DNA of 64,000 nt from an uncultured Salinicoccus sp. (GCA_947494965.1 CANLWV010000001.1:1-64000), one strand, 5' to 3'; counted from the stretch's first letter, positions 17,975-28,846 are shown. A program made the numbers and translations. Notes: generated by a model from the sequence alone, not told the origin.

Positions 17975-19320
17975 TCAAAAAGATACTGGTTGCAAACCGC
18001 GGAGAGATTGCTGTAAGAATCATCAGAGCGTGCACTGAGTTGGGGATAGAATCCGTCAGCATCTATTCTGAAGCAGATAAGGACAGCCTACACCGGAAAA
18101 TCGCCACTGAATCCTACTGCGTCGGTCCAAAGCTTTCAAAAGACAGTTACCTCGATATGATCAGCATCATCACGATAGCCAAAAAAAGTGGATGTGACGC
18201 CATTCACCCGGGCTATGGGTTTTTGGCTGAAAACAGCGATTTTGCAGAAATGTGTGAAGTATCCAACCTTATTTTCATCGGCCCTATGCATGAAACGATC
18301 TCATTGATGGGTGTTAAGGATGTCGCTAAAGACACGATGAAGAAAGCGGGCGTACCTACCGTACCCGGCAGTGAAGGCGTTGTGGCTTCTGTAGAAGATG
18401 CAAAGGAAATCGCTGAAGAAATCGGTTATCCGGTCATCATTAAAGCAAGCCATGGCGGCGGGGGAAAAGGTATCCGGGTTGCGAGGGATGAGGCCTCCCT
18501 TGTACAAAATTATAAGATGACGGAACAGGAAGCAGAAAGTTCCTTCGGCAACAAAAGCCTCTATATCGAAAAGTACATAGAGAATTTCAGGCATATAGAA
18601 ATTCAGGTGCTCGGAGATTATCATGGCAATGTCGTACATCTTGGTGAACGCGATTGCACCATCCAAAGGCGGATGCAGAAATTGGTGGAGGAGGCACCGA
18701 GTCCGGTACTTTCCGAAGCAAGGCGTGAAGAGATAGGGCAGACGGCTGTGACAGCTGCAAAAAGCATCGATTACATCGGAGCCGGCACCATCGAGTTCAT
18801 CTATGACTTGAATGACGACAGCTTTTACTTCATGGAGATGAATACGCGCATCCAAGTGGAACATCCAATTACGGAAATGATCACCGGTGTAGACCTTGTC
18901 AAAATGCAGATCAAAATCGCAAGAAGAGAACCCATACCGTTCAAACAGGAGGAAATTGAATTTAAGGGGCATGCGATCGAGCTGCGCGTCAATGCGGAGA
19001 ATCCATACAAAAATTTCATGCCTTCTGCCGGCAAGATCACCGACTTCATGGTGCCAGGCGGCTTCGGCGTCAGACTGGATAGTGCCTGCTACGCTGGATA
19101 CGTCATTCCTCCCTACTATGACTCCATGATCGCGAAGCTGATCACTTTTGCGCCATCAAGGGAAGAAGCCATCAACACTGCACTGCGTGCACTTGGAGAA
19201 TTCAAGATTGGCGGGGTCGATACGACAATTCCTTTCCATATGAATCTGTTGAACCATGAATCATTCAAGAACAATGATTATAATACAAACTTCCTGTCAA
19301 ACCATGATATAATGAATTGA
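17971..19320 (+). CDS. accC: Acetyl-CoA carboxylase biotin carboxylase subunit
   Basis: An ATP-grasp enzyme that carboxylates the biotin on AccB. The 449 residues include the N-terminal pre-ATP-grasp domain ([14 protein letters not shown]), the glycine-rich ATP loop [12 protein letters not shown], the [14 protein letters not shown] block, and the catalytic [15 protein letters not shown] region. ATGA overlap with accB shows translational coupling. The yqhY gene starts 13 bases downstream. Confidence 0.96.
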   Translation: MIKKILVANRGEIAVRIIRACTELGIESVSIYSEADKDSLHRKIATESYCVGPKLSKDSYLDMISIITIAKKSGCDAIHPGYGFLAENSDFAEMCEVSNLIFIGPMHETISLMGVKDVAKDTMKKAGVPTVPGSEGVVASVEDAKEIAEEIGYPVIIKASHGGGGKGIRVARDEASLVQNYKMTEQEAESSFGNKSLYIEKYIENFRHIEIQVLGDYHGNVVHLGERDCTIQRRMQKLVEEAPSPVLSEARREEIGQTAVTAAKSIDYIGAGTIEFIYDLNDDSFYFMEMNTRIQVEHPITEMITGVDLVKMQIKIARREPIPFKQEEIEFKGHAIELRVNAENPYKNFMPSAGKITDFMVPGGFGVRLDSACYAGYVIPPYYDSMIAKLITFAPSREEAINTALRALGEFKIGGVDTTIPFHMNLLNHESFKNNDYNTNFLSNHDIMN

Positions 19321-19333
19321 CGAGGTGATTAAT

Positions 19334-19681
19334 ATGATTATTGAAGAGAATAAAGCAAATCTTGGACGCATCGAGATTTCACCCGAAGTACTTGAAGTGA
19401 TTGCAAGTATTGCCGTGACGGAAACAGAAGGTGTGCATGCATTGCATAACAACTTTGCCAGCGGCAACTTCGAGAAGATCGGCAAAAAATATCGTGGCCG
19501 CGGGGTCAAAGTAGACAGCAAGGATAAGGAAGTCCGACTTTCAACCTACGTCACGCTTGACCAGAGCCACAACGTGCATGGCACTGCCGAAAATATACAA
19601 AAGAACGTCACCCAGACTATTATGAACATGACGGATAATATTGTAAAAGAAGTCAATGTCCATATCGTAAATATCAAATAG
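19334..19681 (+). CDS. Asp23/Gls24 family envelope stress protein (YqhY-like)
   Basis: A 115-residue Asp23 (DUF322) family protein. The family signature is visible as ISPEVLEVIASIAVTETEGV near the N-terminus and the central GRGVKVDSKDKEVRLSTYVTL in two strands. Downstream of accBC it corresponds to B. subtilis YqhY, which genetic work links to acetyl-CoA carboxylase balance. ATG 19334 follows GAGGTG; the GTG inside that site (19325) is less likely. nusB follows within 21 bases. Confidence 0.85.
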   Translation: MIIEENKANLGRIEISPEVLEVIASIAVTETEGVHALHNNFASGNFEKIGKKYRGRGVKVDSKDKEVRLSTYVTLDQSHNVHGTAENIQKNVTQTIMNMTDNIVKEVNVHIVNIK

Positions 19682-19701
19682 ATGATTAGATGGTGTTATT
19701 A

Positions 19702-20103
19702 ATGAACCGACATGAACAACGAAAGAAAATATTTCAAATACTGTTCCAACTGGATCATGGACTTGTGAGCCTAAAGGATGCATCATTCCATGATCTGTAT
19801 CAGGAATACCCGTACATCAAGTCAATCGTGGATTATCATTCAGAACATGAGTCCAGGATAGATGATGAAATTAAAAATCATCTGACCAGCTACACTTTGG
19901 AACGCATCCCGAAAGTTGAGAGGAATATTTTGAGGACAGCCATTTCTGAAATACTTCATGGGGATTCCCCCAAAAAAGTAGTGATCAATGAAGCGATCAT
20001 CCTTGCGAAACAATACGGGGAGAAGGATGGCTACCGCTTTGTCAACGGTGTCCTCAAAAACTTTATTTTTGAAACGGATGAAAACACGGATGGAGCACAG
20101 TAA
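19702..20103 (+). CDS. nusB: Transcription antitermination factor NusB
   Basis: A 133-residue all-helical RNA-binding protein that works with NusE in rRNA transcription complexes. Recognisable blocks are the N-terminal HEQRKKIFQILFQ, the mid-region ERIPKVERNILRTAISEIL and the C-terminal GYRFVNGVLKNF. ATG 19702 (MNRHEQ) is favoured over 19690 because GATGGTG lies at the right distance. The folD gene that sits nearby in B. subtilis is absent here; xseA overlaps the nusB end. Confidence 0.9.
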   Translation: MNRHEQRKKIFQILFQLDHGLVSLKDASFHDLYQEYPYIKSIVDYHSEHESRIDDEIKNHLTSYTLERIPKVERNILRTAISEILHGDSPKKVVINEAIILAKQYGEKDGYRFVNGVLKNFIFETDENTDGAQ

Positions 20104-21442
20104 ATACCTTACCGTAGGTGCATTGACAAAGTACCTGAAATATAAGTTCGACCAAGATCCGTATTTAACGCGTGTCTATTTAAAAGGTGAGCTCTCGAAT
20201 GTCAAACATCATTCGAGTGGCCATCTATTTTTTGCATTAAAGGACAAAGATGCCGTACTGCGCGGGGTGATGTTTTCACGGAATGCCCACGCATTGAAGT
20301 TTCAGCCGGAGGAAGGGCAGAGCGTACTCATCGAAGGCAGGGTCAGCATTTTTGAAAGTAGTGGCCAATACCAGATCTATGCAGACAGCATTGAGATGGA
20401 TGGCATGGGCCTGCTTTTTGAAAAGCTTGAAAAAGATAAAGCCGATTTGCGCAATCAAGGGTATTTCGATGACAAGCATAAAAAAAGGATTCCGGAGTAT
20501 CCCAAGAAGATTGCCATAATCAGTTCCCAAACCGGTGCAGCACTGCAGGATATGGTCACTACGCTTAAACGACGCTATCCTCTTGTTACAGTGACGATCT
20601 ACAACACATTGATGCAAGGCAGTAAAAGTAGGACGACAGTCGTTCGTAGTCTTGAAGAGGCGGATGAATCGGGGGCGGATACTATAATTCTGGCAAGAGG
20701 GGGCGGATCCATAGAAGATTTATGGACTTTCAACGAGAAGGACGTCGCACTTGCTGTATTCAACATGAAGACACCCATCATCACAGGCATCGGTCACGAA
20801 ACAGATACAACCCTTGTCGACTTCGTTTCTGATTTGAGGGCCCCTACACCAACTGCAGCTGCAGAAATATCTGTCCCGGACCGTGTCGATATTTTCGAAA
20901 AGCTCAGTCAGACGGAAAAATTCCTGGCACGCAGCATCCATCAAAAAATCACGTCCGATAAAAACCGCCTGTCGACGCTGGCTTCCTACTATAAACTCAA
21001 AAACCCGGACCTCCTTTATGATCAGCAGACGGAAAAACTGGTCGCACTAAAAGATAGCCTTGATTCGAGAGTTACATCAAAGATTCGTGAAAGTGGCTAC
21101 CGTCTGTCGAATGCAAAAGAAGGCGTAAGATATAATACACCGATCTTTAAAATCAGAAGGGGCGCCGAAATACTGGATGCCTACACTGCAAATCTTGATA
21201 GGACACTCAAGGTGAAGATTGAATCATCACGGCAAACATTGGGTGCATCACTAGACCGCCTCAATTCGCTGAGTCCGACAAATGTATTGAAACGTGGATA
21301 TTCCTACACCACCAACGAAGGTCAGGTCGTCAAAACAGTGGACGCGTTAGGTGATGGGGACATCATAGAAACGACATTAAGGGATGGCACAGTCCTATCC
21401 AAAGTAACAGAGGTGAGAAATGATGCCGGAAAAGAAAGATGA
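20090..21442 (+). CDS. xseA: Exodeoxyribonuclease VII large subunit
   Basis: The catalytic subunit of a single-strand-specific exonuclease. About 450 residues: an N-terminal OB fold ([15 protein letters not shown] onward, with [16 protein letters not shown]), then the exonuclease core with the [14 protein letters not shown] and [14 protein letters not shown] motifs, a long coiled coil and a C-terminal [11 protein letters not shown] barrel piece. The ATG at 20090 overlaps nusB by 14 bases. It overlaps xseB by 23 bases, as expected for the two subunits. Confidence 0.95.
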   Translation: MEHSKYLTVGALTKYLKYKFDQDPYLTRVYLKGELSNVKHHSSGHLFFALKDKDAVLRGVMFSRNAHALKFQPEEGQSVLIEGRVSIFESSGQYQIYADSIEMDGMGLLFEKLEKDKADLRNQGYFDDKHKKRIPEYPKKIAIISSQTGAALQDMVTTLKRRYPLVTVTIYNTLMQGSKSRTTVVRSLEEADESGADTIILARGGGSIEDLWTFNEKDVALAVFNMKTPIITGIGHETDTTLVDFVSDLRAPTPTAAAEISVPDRVDIFEKLSQTEKFLARSIHQKITSDKNRLSTLASYYKLKNPDLLYDQQTEKLVALKDSLDSRVTSKIRESGYRLSNAKEGVRYNTPIFKIRRGAEILDAYTANLDRTLKVKIESSRQTLGASLDRLNSLSPTNVLKRGYSYTTNEGQVVKTVDALGDGDIIETTLRDGTVLSKVTEVRNDAGKER

Positions 21443-21635
21443 AACATTCGAAGAAAAGATGAACCAGCTAGAAACAATCGTAAAAAAATTGGATGAAGAA
21501 GAGGTTTCACTTGAAGAATCGCTTGAACTCTACCAAAAAGGAGTGGAGCTTACTGCAGAGTGCGACAAGATACTCAAAAATGCAGAGTTGAAGGTTGAAA
21601 CACTTAACAAGAAAGGGGCAGAAGATGAAGAATGA
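21420..21635 (+). CDS. xseB: Exodeoxyribonuclease VII small subunit
   Basis: A 71-residue helical partner of XseA, with the typical [19 protein letters not shown] and [15 protein letters not shown] helices. Two ATGs in a row (21420, 21423) follow GAGGTGAG. It overlaps xseA at its 5' end and ispA by 11 bases at its 3' end, forming a tightly coupled block. Confidence 0.94.
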   Translation: MMPEKKDETFEEKMNQLETIVKKLDEEEVSLEESLELYQKGVELTAECDKILKNAELKVETLNKKGAEDEE

Positions 21636-22503
21636 TATGAATGATTACCTCATAAAAGCTGAATCTAGAATCCTTGCCCACCTTCAGATGAACCGTGTCT
21701 CCAAAACAATTGAAGAAGCCAGCAGCTATTCCATCAAGGCTGGCGGCAAAAGATTTCGTCCTTATCTGCTTTTTGCCGCACTCGAGTCATTGGGTGCTGA
21801 CCTGGAGAAAGGTGTCGGAGCCGCAGCAGCGGTGGAAATGGTTCATACATATTCCCTTATACATGATGACCTCCCGGCCATGGATGACGACGACTACCGG
21901 CGTGGTGAGCCCACCAACCATAAAGTATATGGTGAAGCTGCTGCGATACTCGCAGGAGACACCCTACTGACCGAAAGCTTTCACCTCATAACTCTGGATG
22001 CCCGATTGGCCCCAGACCAGAAAGTAGAGATCATCGCTCAATTGTCGGAGAAAGCAGGACAGAATGGCATGATAGGTGGACAGATGCTTGATATAGAAGC
22101 GGAAGGCAAAAATATCACCTTTAACGAGCTTGAGGATATCCATCATTACAAAACGGGACAGCTGATCGTCCTTCCCATAAAAATTGCATGCATAATTGCT
22201 GAGGCCAGTGATTTTGTTATGAAACCGCTTCTTGAATTCGGCGATAAACTGGGCATCCTCTTCCAAATACGGGACGACATTTTGGATGTGGAGGGCAACC
22301 TTGAAACTACCGGCAAAGAAACAGGTAGTGACGCACGGAAAAATAAGATGACCTATGTGAGAACGTATGGCCTGGAAGGCGCTAAGAAAGAATTGGAGAA
22401 ATTAACTGGAGAAGCGGAAACAATACTATACTCACTTGCTGACGAAATAGATATTTCCCATCTCGATAGGGTATTGCAACGCTTTGCAGTAAGAGATAAA
22501 TGA
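21625..22503 (+). CDS. ispA: Polyprenyl (farnesyl/geranyl) diphosphate synthase
   Basis: Condenses isopentenyl diphosphate with allylic diphosphates to make farnesyl diphosphate. In the 292 residues the first Asp-rich motif [10 protein letters not shown] is at 81-90, the GGKRFRP substrate block at 40-46, and the second motif DDILDVEGN near 223. ATG 21625 follows AAAGGGG; an earlier in-frame ATG at 21595 lies in xseB. A terminator follows, separating it from dxs. Confidence 0.93.
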   Translation: MKNDMNDYLIKAESRILAHLQMNRVSKTIEEASSYSIKAGGKRFRPYLLFAALESLGADLEKGVGAAAAVEMVHTYSLIHDDLPAMDDDDYRRGEPTNHKVYGEAAAILAGDTLLTESFHLITLDARLAPDQKVEIIAQLSEKAGQNGMIGGQMLDIEAEGKNITFNELEDIHHYKTGQLIVLPIKIACIIAEASDFVMKPLLEFGDKLGILFQIRDDILDVEGNLETTGKETGSDARKNKMTYVRTYGLEGAKKELEKLTGEAETILYSLADEIDISHLDRVLQRFAVRDK

Positions 22504-22536
22504 TAATTCATCAGGATGAATTATCATTTTTATTTT
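22502..22536 (+). terminator. Terminator after ispA
   Basis: Stem GATAATTCATC / GATGAATTATC with a 2-base loop, followed by ATTTTTATTTT. It begins inside the ispA stop codon. Confidence 0.88.
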
Positions 22537-22561
22537 GACCTCTACATAAAAGTGGTATAAT
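22533..22561 (+). promoter_or_regulatory. Probable dxs promoter
   Basis: A -10 TATAAT (22556-22561) is clear. The -35 could be TTTTGA (22533-22538, spacer 17) or the better hexamer TTGACC (22535-22540, spacer only 15). It overlaps the T-tract of the ispA terminator. Confidence 0.5.
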
Positions 22562-22592
22562 TGGCATTAGTAAATTTAAAGGTGGTTGCTAT

Positions 22593-24485
22593 ATGAATCT
22601 ATATAGTATAAAAGAACCCTCATTCCTGAAAGAGATGGATGAAGAGGAACTTAAAATACTGGCACAAGACATCAGAGATTTTCTTATCGAGTCATGTTCT
22701 AGGACGGGCGGCCACATCGGAGCGAATTTGGGGGTCGTGGAATTGACCCTTGCACTTCATAAGCACTTCAATTCTCCGGAGGACCGCCTGATCTTCGATG
22801 TGGGCCATCAAGCCTATATCCATAAGATATTGACTGGACGCATAAACGATTTTGATTCCTTGAGGCAATATAAAGGCTTATGCGGATTTCCAAAATTACG
22901 TGAATCTGAACATGATGTCTGGGAAGCGGGGCACTCCTCAACGAGTCTCTCTGCTGCAATGGGCATCGCCAAAGCGCGCGATATAAAAGGTGAGAGTAAC
23001 CACGTCGTCCCCATCATTGGAGACGGTGCATTGACGGGCGGCATGGCTTTGGAGGCGTTGAACCACATTGGTTCCGACCGTACCAATATGACCATAATAT
23101 TAAACGACAATGAGATGAGCATTGCACCGAATGTAGGAGCAGTCCATAATATGCTTGGCAGAATGCGCACCAATACCCAATATAACCGGGTCAAGCATGA
23201 CATTGAAGATTTCTTGAACCGCCTTCCACAAGTAGGCGTCAAGTTAAGGGATATGGCTGATAGGATCAAAGACAGCATGAAATATCTTATAGTGAACGGC
23301 ATCTTCTTTGAAGAGCTCGGCATCAAATATCTCGGCCCTGTCGATGGCCACGACTTCGAAGAGTTGTCGAATGCAATCCAGATATCCAAAGATTACAACG
23401 GACCCGCCGTAATCCACGTCATCACCAAAAAGGGCAAAGGATATCACCCAGCAGAAGATGACAAGATGGGCAAATGGCATGGATTGGGACCTTACAAGAT
23501 CGACACAGGGGAAGTCCTTGGCAGTAAATCGACTCCATCATGGAGTGAATTCATGTCGAACACTGTTCTTGAACATGCCAAAAACGATGACAGGATTGTT
23601 GCTTTGACACCTGCCATGCCTGTCGGCAGCAAGTTGACGAAATTCCAGAATGAACTGCCGGAGCGTTTCTTTGACGTCGGCATTGCAGAGCAGCATGCTG
23701 TTACAATGTCAGCTGGCCTTGCTGCAAGTGGCATGCGACCATATCTGGCCATATATTCAACATTCCTTCAACGCGGCTTCGATCAATTGCTGCACGATGT
23801 AGATAGGCAAAACCTGAACGTCTTCATAGGCATTGACCGAAGCGGCCTCGTAGGTGCCGACGGCGAGACCCATCAGGGCGTCTTCGACATCAGCTTCATT
23901 ACCCCGTTGCCGAATATGACCTTGATGATGCCAAAGGATGAGATTGAAGCATCACAGATGATCGATTTGGCATTCAGTCATGAGGGACCTATTGCGCTGA
24001 GGTATCCAAGGGGCAATGTAAAAGGCCTGAAGCAGGAAGGGACATCCGAAATCCTCGAGTACGGAAAATGGGAATTGATGGCTGAAGGTGACGATATGAC
24101 CATCATCTCATTCGGACCTACGCTTGACCTTGCACTAGAAGCTTCGGATACGTTGAAAGATGCCGGGATAAAAGCCGGTGTAGTCAATGCCCGATTCCTT
24201 AAGCCAATGGATCATCAGATGCTAAACACACTGGGCGGCAATGGTAAACCTATTCTTACAGTCGAAGAATCAATGTTGACTGGTGGACTGGGCAACATGA
24301 TCGCAAGCTATCTTGCGGATAATGATTACAATAACGCCCTCCATAGAATTGGTATCGATAATGAATATATCGAACATGGGGATGTAGGGAAGCTTCTTGA
24401 AGACATCGGCATTACAGCCGAAAATATAGTCCTTCAGTCGAAGCTGCTGATGGAGCAGGCAAATGACAAGCAAATCAAGAATTGA
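22593..24485 (+). CDS. dxs: 1-deoxy-D-xylulose-5-phosphate synthase
   Basis: Makes DXP from pyruvate and glyceraldehyde 3-phosphate, the first step of the MEP isoprenoid pathway. Full length at 630 residues. It has the TPP-binding block [18 protein letters not shown] ... LNDNEMSIA, the early [10 protein letters not shown] histidine, the central [17 protein letters not shown] with catalytic Glu, and the transketolase C-terminal domain. AGGTGG precedes the ATG. It overlaps tlyA by 23 bases. Confidence 0.96.
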   Translation: MNLYSIKEPSFLKEMDEEELKILAQDIRDFLIESCSRTGGHIGANLGVVELTLALHKHFNSPEDRLIFDVGHQAYIHKILTGRINDFDSLRQYKGLCGFPKLRESEHDVWEAGHSSTSLSAAMGIAKARDIKGESNHVVPIIGDGALTGGMALEALNHIGSDRTNMTIILNDNEMSIAPNVGAVHNMLGRMRTNTQYNRVKHDIEDFLNRLPQVGVKLRDMADRIKDSMKYLIVNGIFFEELGIKYLGPVDGHDFEELSNAIQISKDYNGPAVIHVITKKGKGYHPAEDDKMGKWHGLGPYKIDTGEVLGSKSTPSWSEFMSNTVLEHAKNDDRIVALTPAMPVGSKLTKFQNELPERFFDVGIAEQHAVTMSAGLAASGMRPYLAIYSTFLQRGFDQLLHDVDRQNLNVFIGIDRSGLVGADGETHQGVFDISFITPLPNMTLMMPKDEIEASQMIDLAFSHEGPIALRYPRGNVKGLKQEGTSEILEYGKWELMAEGDDMTIISFGPTLDLALEASDTLKDAGIKAGVVNARFLKPMDHQMLNTLGGNGKPILTVEESMLTGGLGNMIASYLADNDYNNALHRIGIDNEYIEHGDVGKLLEDIGITAENIVLQSKLLMEQANDKQIKN

Positions 24486-25257
24486 TCAGCATGTGCACCA
24501 GCACTTCAATTTAGGCACCCTTGAAGAAGTCAGACGGATCATAATGGCTGGGAAGGTTTTAAACAACAATGCCCCCATATATAAACCTTCAGAAATGATT
24601 GACCCAAGTAAAGCTGATATTCGCTTCAGGAACATAAAACCCTATGTTTCCCGAGGAGGAATAAAGCTCAACCATGCAGTACAATATTTTGACATTAGCT
24701 TAAATGATAAAATAATGATAGATGTGGGCAGTTCAACAGGTGGGTTTACTGATTGCGCCCTGCAAAAAGGCATAAAGCATGTATATGCAGTCGATGTAGG
24801 CACCAATCAGCTTGATTATAGATTGCGCGTCGATGACCGGACTACCGTGATGGAACAGACCAATTTCAAAGATACATCCGCAGGCGACTTTTCAAGTTTA
24901 CCGGATGTCATCTCAATAGATGTCTCCTTCACTTCTGTAGTACCGATAATCAGGCATATCACACATCTGTTCGACCATGAATACGAAATCATCGCCCTCA
25001 TCAAACCGCAGTTTGAATCCTATCTGGAAGAGAGAGAAGCCGATGGCATCATTACTTCCAAGGTGACCCATGAAAATGTGGTCAACCGTGTAATGGCGGA
25101 GTGTCTTTCCCTCTCCCTTTCAATAACAGGATTGGAACGTTCACCGATTACAGGAACGAAAGGCAATATTGAATATCTGCTTCATCTTAAGCACAGCCAG
25201 GGCAGTATTGAAAATTTAGTCGAGGAAAAGGACATCCAGCGCACCATCTGGGGCTGA
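24463..25257 (+). CDS. tlyA: TlyA family rRNA 2'-O-methyltransferase / YqxC
   Basis: A 264-residue protein with an N-terminal S4 RNA-binding domain (about 4-60) and an FtsJ-type methyltransferase domain. The SAM loop [12 protein letters not shown] is near 87-98, and the catalytic Asp and Lys fall in ISIDVSF and LIKPQFE. Homologues methylate rRNA cytidine 2'-O positions and some have been called hemolysins; activity here is inferred. The ATG lies within dxs, and the terminator begins inside its own last codons. Confidence 0.88.
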   Translation: MTSKSRIDQHVHQHFNLGTLEEVRRIIMAGKVLNNNAPIYKPSEMIDPSKADIRFRNIKPYVSRGGIKLNHAVQYFDISLNDKIMIDVGSSTGGFTDCALQKGIKHVYAVDVGTNQLDYRLRVDDRTTVMEQTNFKDTSAGDFSSLPDVISIDVSFTSVVPIIRHITHLFDHEYEIIALIKPQFESYLEEREADGIITSKVTHENVVNRVMAECLSLSLSITGLERSPITGTKGNIEYLLHLKHSQGSIENLVEEKDIQRTIWG

Positions 25258-25269
25258 TGTCCTTTTTTT
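25226..25269 (+). terminator. Terminator overlapping the tlyA end
   Basis: Inverted repeat AAGGACATC...AGC with GCTGATGTCCTT and a T7 run. The left arm is within the last codons of tlyA. Confidence 0.75.
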
Positions 25270-25300
25270 ATATTATAATCATTCATTTTATGATATTATG

Positions 25301-25314
25301 TGTATAAATATACA
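25301..25314 (+). promoter_or_regulatory. ARG box upstream of argR
   Basis: TGTATAAATATACA has exact inverted arms around AA and fits the ArgR operator core TGAAT-wwww-ATTCA with one change per arm. It lies 25 bases before argR, just after a possible -10 (TATTAT, 25294-25299), so autorepression is likely. Confidence 0.6.
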
Positions 25315-25338
25315 TGAATGGTATAAGGAGGCTTACTG

Positions 25339-25791
25339 ATGTCCAATAAGTCCATCAGACAAATCAAGATACGGGAGATTATCACCAACAATAAAGTAGA
25401 GACCCAAGAAGAGCTTGTCGAAAAGCTGAACGAGTATGATTTTAATGTCACCCAGGCCACTGTCTCGAGGGACATAAAGGAATTACAGCTGATCAAAGTA
25501 CCGGCCCCAGACGGTGCCTATGTCTACAGTATGCCTAAGGACCGCAAATTCCATCCACTCGAAAAGCTCGGCAGATATCTAATGGATAGTTTCGTTAAAC
25601 TCGATTATACCGGCAATATGCTTGTACTGAAGACATTGCCCGGCAATGCCCAGTCAATTGGTGCGATAATCGATCAGCTAGACTGGGAAGAAGTCGTTGG
25701 AACCATCTGCGGGGATGACACATGCCTGCTTATATGCAGAGATGAAACTGCACAGGAAGAAATCAGGAATAGAATCTTCAATCTGATCTAA
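25339..25791 (+). CDS. argR: Arginine repressor ArgR/AhrC
   Basis: A 150-residue arginine-dependent regulator. The N-terminal winged helix (1-75) has the recognition segment [13 protein letters not shown]. The C-terminal hexamerisation and arginine-binding domain ends with [12 protein letters not shown]. It represses arginine synthesis and, in Bacillus, activates arginine catabolism. ATAAGGAGG precedes the ATG. It is followed closely by recN, as in B. subtilis and staphylococci; argGH in this window carry a matching operator. Confidence 0.95.
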   Translation: MSNKSIRQIKIREIITNNKVETQEELVEKLNEYDFNVTQATVSRDIKELQLIKVPAPDGAYVYSMPKDRKFHPLEKLGRYLMDSFVKLDYTGNMLVLKTLPGNAQSIGAIIDQLDWEEVVGTICGDDTCLLICRDETAQEEIRNRIFNLI

Positions 25792-25806
25792 ACTGGAGTG
25801 TTTATT

Positions 25807-27480
25807 TTGCTTATAAGACTTAAAATTAAAAACCTTGCAGTACTGGAAGATATTGAGCTGGACTTCGATAGTGGCCTCACCATCATTTCAGGCGAGTCCG
25901 GGTCTGGAAAGTCAATGATTATAGAGGCCATCAGATATCTCTACGGTAAGCGTGCGTCCGTGGAAGATATCCGTTATGAAACGAAGGGGGCAGTCATAGA
26001 GGGTGTCTTTGATCTCCCTTCAACCGAGGCTGTACAGCATCTCCTCAAAGAAAATGACATTCCTGAAGATGAGCTCTACATCATCCGCAGAGAAATCATG
26101 CAGAATAGAAAAAGTATCATAAAAATAAATTCACGCATGGTCACTTTAGGCGCACTGAAAGAAATAATGTCTGAAGTCATCAGCATCCATTCGCAATCTT
26201 CCCAATCTGAAGCTCTGGAGTACGGCCAGCACATCCTTTATCTGGATCGATACATCGACTTGGAAAACAGACCTTCCTTTAGAGAATACAGGCAGAATCA
26301 TCAAAAATACAAAGCTTTGGAAGCGAAAATAAAAGAACTGGAGTATAAGGATAAGAACCGGGTACAACAGTTGCAGATGTATCGGCACCAATTTGATGAA
26401 CTGGAAGAAATGGGACTTGAAGAGGGTGAAGAGGACAAGCTGATAGAGGATATCGGTTATCTTGACAACTATGAGAAGATAAACGGCAGCCTATCACTAA
26501 TCAGCAATCAATTAAGCACAGAATATGCACCACAGACCATACTGTATGACATCACCAATCATATCGAGACGTTATCCAATTTTGATGAGAGCTATAAAGA
26601 ATTCAATGATATATTGGTTGAGTCATATCACCTGTTGAATGAACTGGACAGCAAAGTCTCAAGCGACCTGTCAACCTTGGACTATGATGAAGAAACCCTC
26701 AATCTCAAGCAATCCAGGCTATCAAGCATCAATTCCCTAAAACGCAAGTACAATATGACAGTCGATGAACTGATGGACTACCAGAGTAAGCTGGAGCGCG
26801 ATATTGCAGAGCTTGAGAACATTGCCCAATCCTTTGAAGCACTACAGGAGGATAGGGAGAAGGCATTGAAGGAAATGGAGCATCATGCTAAAGATCTCCA
26901 TGATTACAGAGCCGAGCAGAAGCATTTTTTGGAAACGCGCATAAAAAAAGAACTGCATGACCTTGATATGCCAGCGGCCGACTTTGAAATCGGCATATCG
27001 GAAGCGAATTTTGATGAAAGAGGCTATACCGCAGTAGAGTTCTTGATTTCAACAAATGCCGGCGAACCTTTAAAATCAATGAACCGCATCGCTTCAGGTG
27101 GAGAGATAGCCAGGGTGATGCTCGCGCTTAGGACCATCTTTACTGAATTCGATGCACAGACCCTTCTCATACTTGATGAAATCGATACAGGAGTAAGCGG
27201 ACAAGTGGCAACCCGCATGGCCCAGAAGATGGCGCGTCTCTCCAAGACGAGGCAGGTCATCTCCATATCACATCTACCGCAGGCAGCTGCAATGGCAGAC
27301 CACCATCTCTATATAACTAAAGAAACATCTGATCACCGTACATCCAGCCATGCTAAATATCTCAACCAGGATGAGCATGCATATGAAATCGCGAGGATGC
27401 TCAGTGGTTCAGATATATCAGCCGCCGCTCTAGAAAACGCCAAAACCTTAATAAAAGCAAAAAATGAAGAGACGCTTTAA
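25807..27480 (+). CDS. recN: DNA repair protein RecN
   Basis: An SMC-like ATPase acting in double-strand break repair. Of its 557 residues, the N-terminal head has Walker A GESGSGKS (29-36), the centre is a long coiled coil (about 150-370), and the C-terminal head has the signature ASGGEIARVMLALR and Walker B LLILDEIDTGVSG. The start is TTG 25807 (MLIRLKIKN), about 9 bases after GGAG; the GTG at 25798 overlaps that site. In B. subtilis spoIVB and spo0A come next; they are missing here. Confidence 0.94.
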   Translation: MLIRLKIKNLAVLEDIELDFDSGLTIISGESGSGKSMIIEAIRYLYGKRASVEDIRYETKGAVIEGVFDLPSTEAVQHLLKENDIPEDELYIIRREIMQNRKSIIKINSRMVTLGALKEIMSEVISIHSQSSQSEALEYGQHILYLDRYIDLENRPSFREYRQNHQKYKALEAKIKELEYKDKNRVQQLQMYRHQFDELEEMGLEEGEEDKLIEDIGYLDNYEKINGSLSLISNQLSTEYAPQTILYDITNHIETLSNFDESYKEFNDILVESYHLLNELDSKVSSDLSTLDYDEETLNLKQSRLSSINSLKRKYNMTVDELMDYQSKLERDIAELENIAQSFEALQEDREKALKEMEHHAKDLHDYRAEQKHFLETRIKKELHDLDMPAADFEIGISEANFDERGYTAVEFLISTNAGEPLKSMNRIASGGEIARVMLALRTIFTEFDAQTLLILDEIDTGVSGQVATRMAQKMARLSKTRQVISISHLPQAAAMADHHLYITKETSDHRTSSHAKYLNQDEHAYEIARMLSGSDISAAALENAKTLIKAKNEETL

Positions 27481-27500
27481 AGCGTCTCTTCATTTTTTTC
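27463..27500. terminator. Bidirectional terminator at recN end
   Basis: A perfect 13-bp palindrome stem ATGAAGAGACGCT / AGCGTCTCTTCAT followed by T7. It overlaps the recN stop and the end of the convergent DUF2627 gene. Confidence 0.9.
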
Positions 27501-27768
27501 GTTTCCTTTCCTCCCACGCGGGGGGCTTGTCCACCATTTTCATATACTTTTCCTTGGCGCGGTTCTGCCGCTGTTCACGGTGCAGGATATATCCTCCAAT
27601 GAACCATATGCCAAATATCGCAATTACCAACCCAACGATGAACTGGACTACTGTAAGGGTAAATGGATCATTGACGATGCCGAATACACTATCCCTCATA
27701 TATTTGATGCCAAGTCCTGCCATGATTACTGGCATGACAAGGATAAGGAGCGCAATGATTTTTTTCAT
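27490..27768 (-). CDS. DUF2627 family small membrane protein (YqzF-like)
   Basis: A 92-residue protein with two predicted membrane helices (about 4-23 and 38-62) and a basic, Arg/Lys-rich C-terminal tail. Sequence and position before the branched-chain keto acid operon match B. subtilis YqzF (DUF2627). Function unknown. AGGTGG precedes the ATG. Confidence 0.78.
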   Translation of the reverse strand: MKKIIALLILVMPVIMAGLGIKYMRDSVFGIVNDPFTLTVVQFIVGLVIAIFGIWFIGGYILHREQRQNRAKEKYMKMVDKPPAWEERKRKK

Positions 27769-27843
27769 TAAACCACCTGTCTAAAATTTATTAAGTCCAT
27801 TATAACTCAAGTCAACCACATATAAAAATGATCAATATTTTTA

Positions 27844-27858
27844 AATCTTTAGAATATT
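27844..27858 (+). promoter_or_regulatory. Candidate CodY box upstream of ptb
   Basis: AATCTTTAGAATATT differs from the published CodY consensus AATTTTCWGAAAATT at three positions and lies 68 bases before the ptb start. CodY control of branched-chain amino acid catabolism is known in B. subtilis. Three mismatches in AT-rich DNA is weak support. Confidence 0.35.
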
Positions 27859-27925
27859 TCAAGTTTAAGTAATGCCGTGTAATTTGATTTTCGTATCTGT
27901 ATAATAATGGCTGAGGGGAGGGAAT

Positions 27926-28828
27926 ATGGTGGAGTTCGATGAAATATTCAAAAAAGAATCAAGTAAAATGATAACGCTTTCAATATGCAGGGCTGGGGAC
28001 ATCACAGTGCTGGAGCCAGTCATCAAACTTATTGAAAGCCATGATGTCAGATGTCATCTCATTGACGACCGTCCGAAATTAGAACACCTACTGGATTCTA
28101 TGGGGCAGACGGAACTGCTTGAGAGCAACCTTTTCATCCATCATATCACGGATGATGAAGAAGCGGCCCATAGTGCCTTACGGCTCATCGCCCAAGGTAA
28201 GGCCGATATATTGGTAAAAGGTATGGTGCCGACCGCAACACTTCTTAGGGAAGTATTGAAAAAAGAGCATGGGGTGGTCGAATCGACCATGCTGAGCCAT
28301 GTCGCCCTGTTCGATCCACCGAATTACCATAAAGCTTTATTGCTCAGTGATGCGGCAATGAATATTGCGCCAGATCTAGAACAAAAGAAACAGATCATCA
28401 ACAATACAGCTGAAGCAGCCCAAATGCTTGGCATCAGCAAACCTAAAGTCGCGCTGTTGTCGGCTGTCGAGAAAGTGACAGATAAGATGCCATCGACCGT
28501 AGATGCACACGCGTTGGTCGAAATGGGAACTCAGGACTTCAAATATGATATTATAATGGAAGGGCCACTTCAATATGATCTGGCAATTTCTAAAAAAGCT
28601 GCATCTCAAAAAGATGTGCAATCCGAGGTGGCGGGCGATGCCGACATTCTGATTGCCCCCAATATAGAAGCTGGGAACATCCTCTACAAGTCACTGGTGT
28701 ATTCAGCTGGTGCTAGGGTCGCTTCCGTGTTGACCGGGGCCCGGGTGCCGATCGTCCTTACATCACGTGCCGATAGCTCTGAAGATAGATTCAATTCCAT
28801 CAATCTGGCAATGGCACTATCAAAATAA
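27926..28828 (+). CDS. ptb: Phosphate butyryltransferase
   Basis: Converts (branched) butyryl-CoA and phosphate to butyryl phosphate and CoA. The 300-residue phosphotransacetylase-family protein has the conserved KADILVKGMV, LSHVALFD, LLSDAAMNIAP and DILIAPNIEAGNILYK blocks. It leads a seven-gene operon for leucine, isoleucine and valine breakdown. GAGGGGAGGG precedes the ATG. With Buk it allows ATP synthesis from branched acyl-CoA. Confidence 0.93.
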   Translation: MVEFDEIFKKESSKMITLSICRAGDITVLEPVIKLIESHDVRCHLIDDRPKLEHLLDSMGQTELLESNLFIHHITDDEEAAHSALRLIAQGKADILVKGMVPTATLLREVLKKEHGVVESTMLSHVALFDPPNYHKALLLSDAAMNIAPDLEQKKQIINNTAEAAQMLGISKPKVALLSAVEKVTDKMPSTVDAHALVEMGTQDFKYDIIMEGPLQYDLAISKKAASQKDVQSEVAGDADILIAPNIEAGNILYKSLVYSAGARVASVLTGARVPIVLTSRADSSEDRFNSINLAMALSK

Positions 28829-28846
28829 TTAAATGGAGTGGTAAAA

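Noticed and set aside
27769..27925. Sigma-54 (-24/-12) promoter before ptb
   Set aside because: No GG-N10-GC element of the right form is visible.
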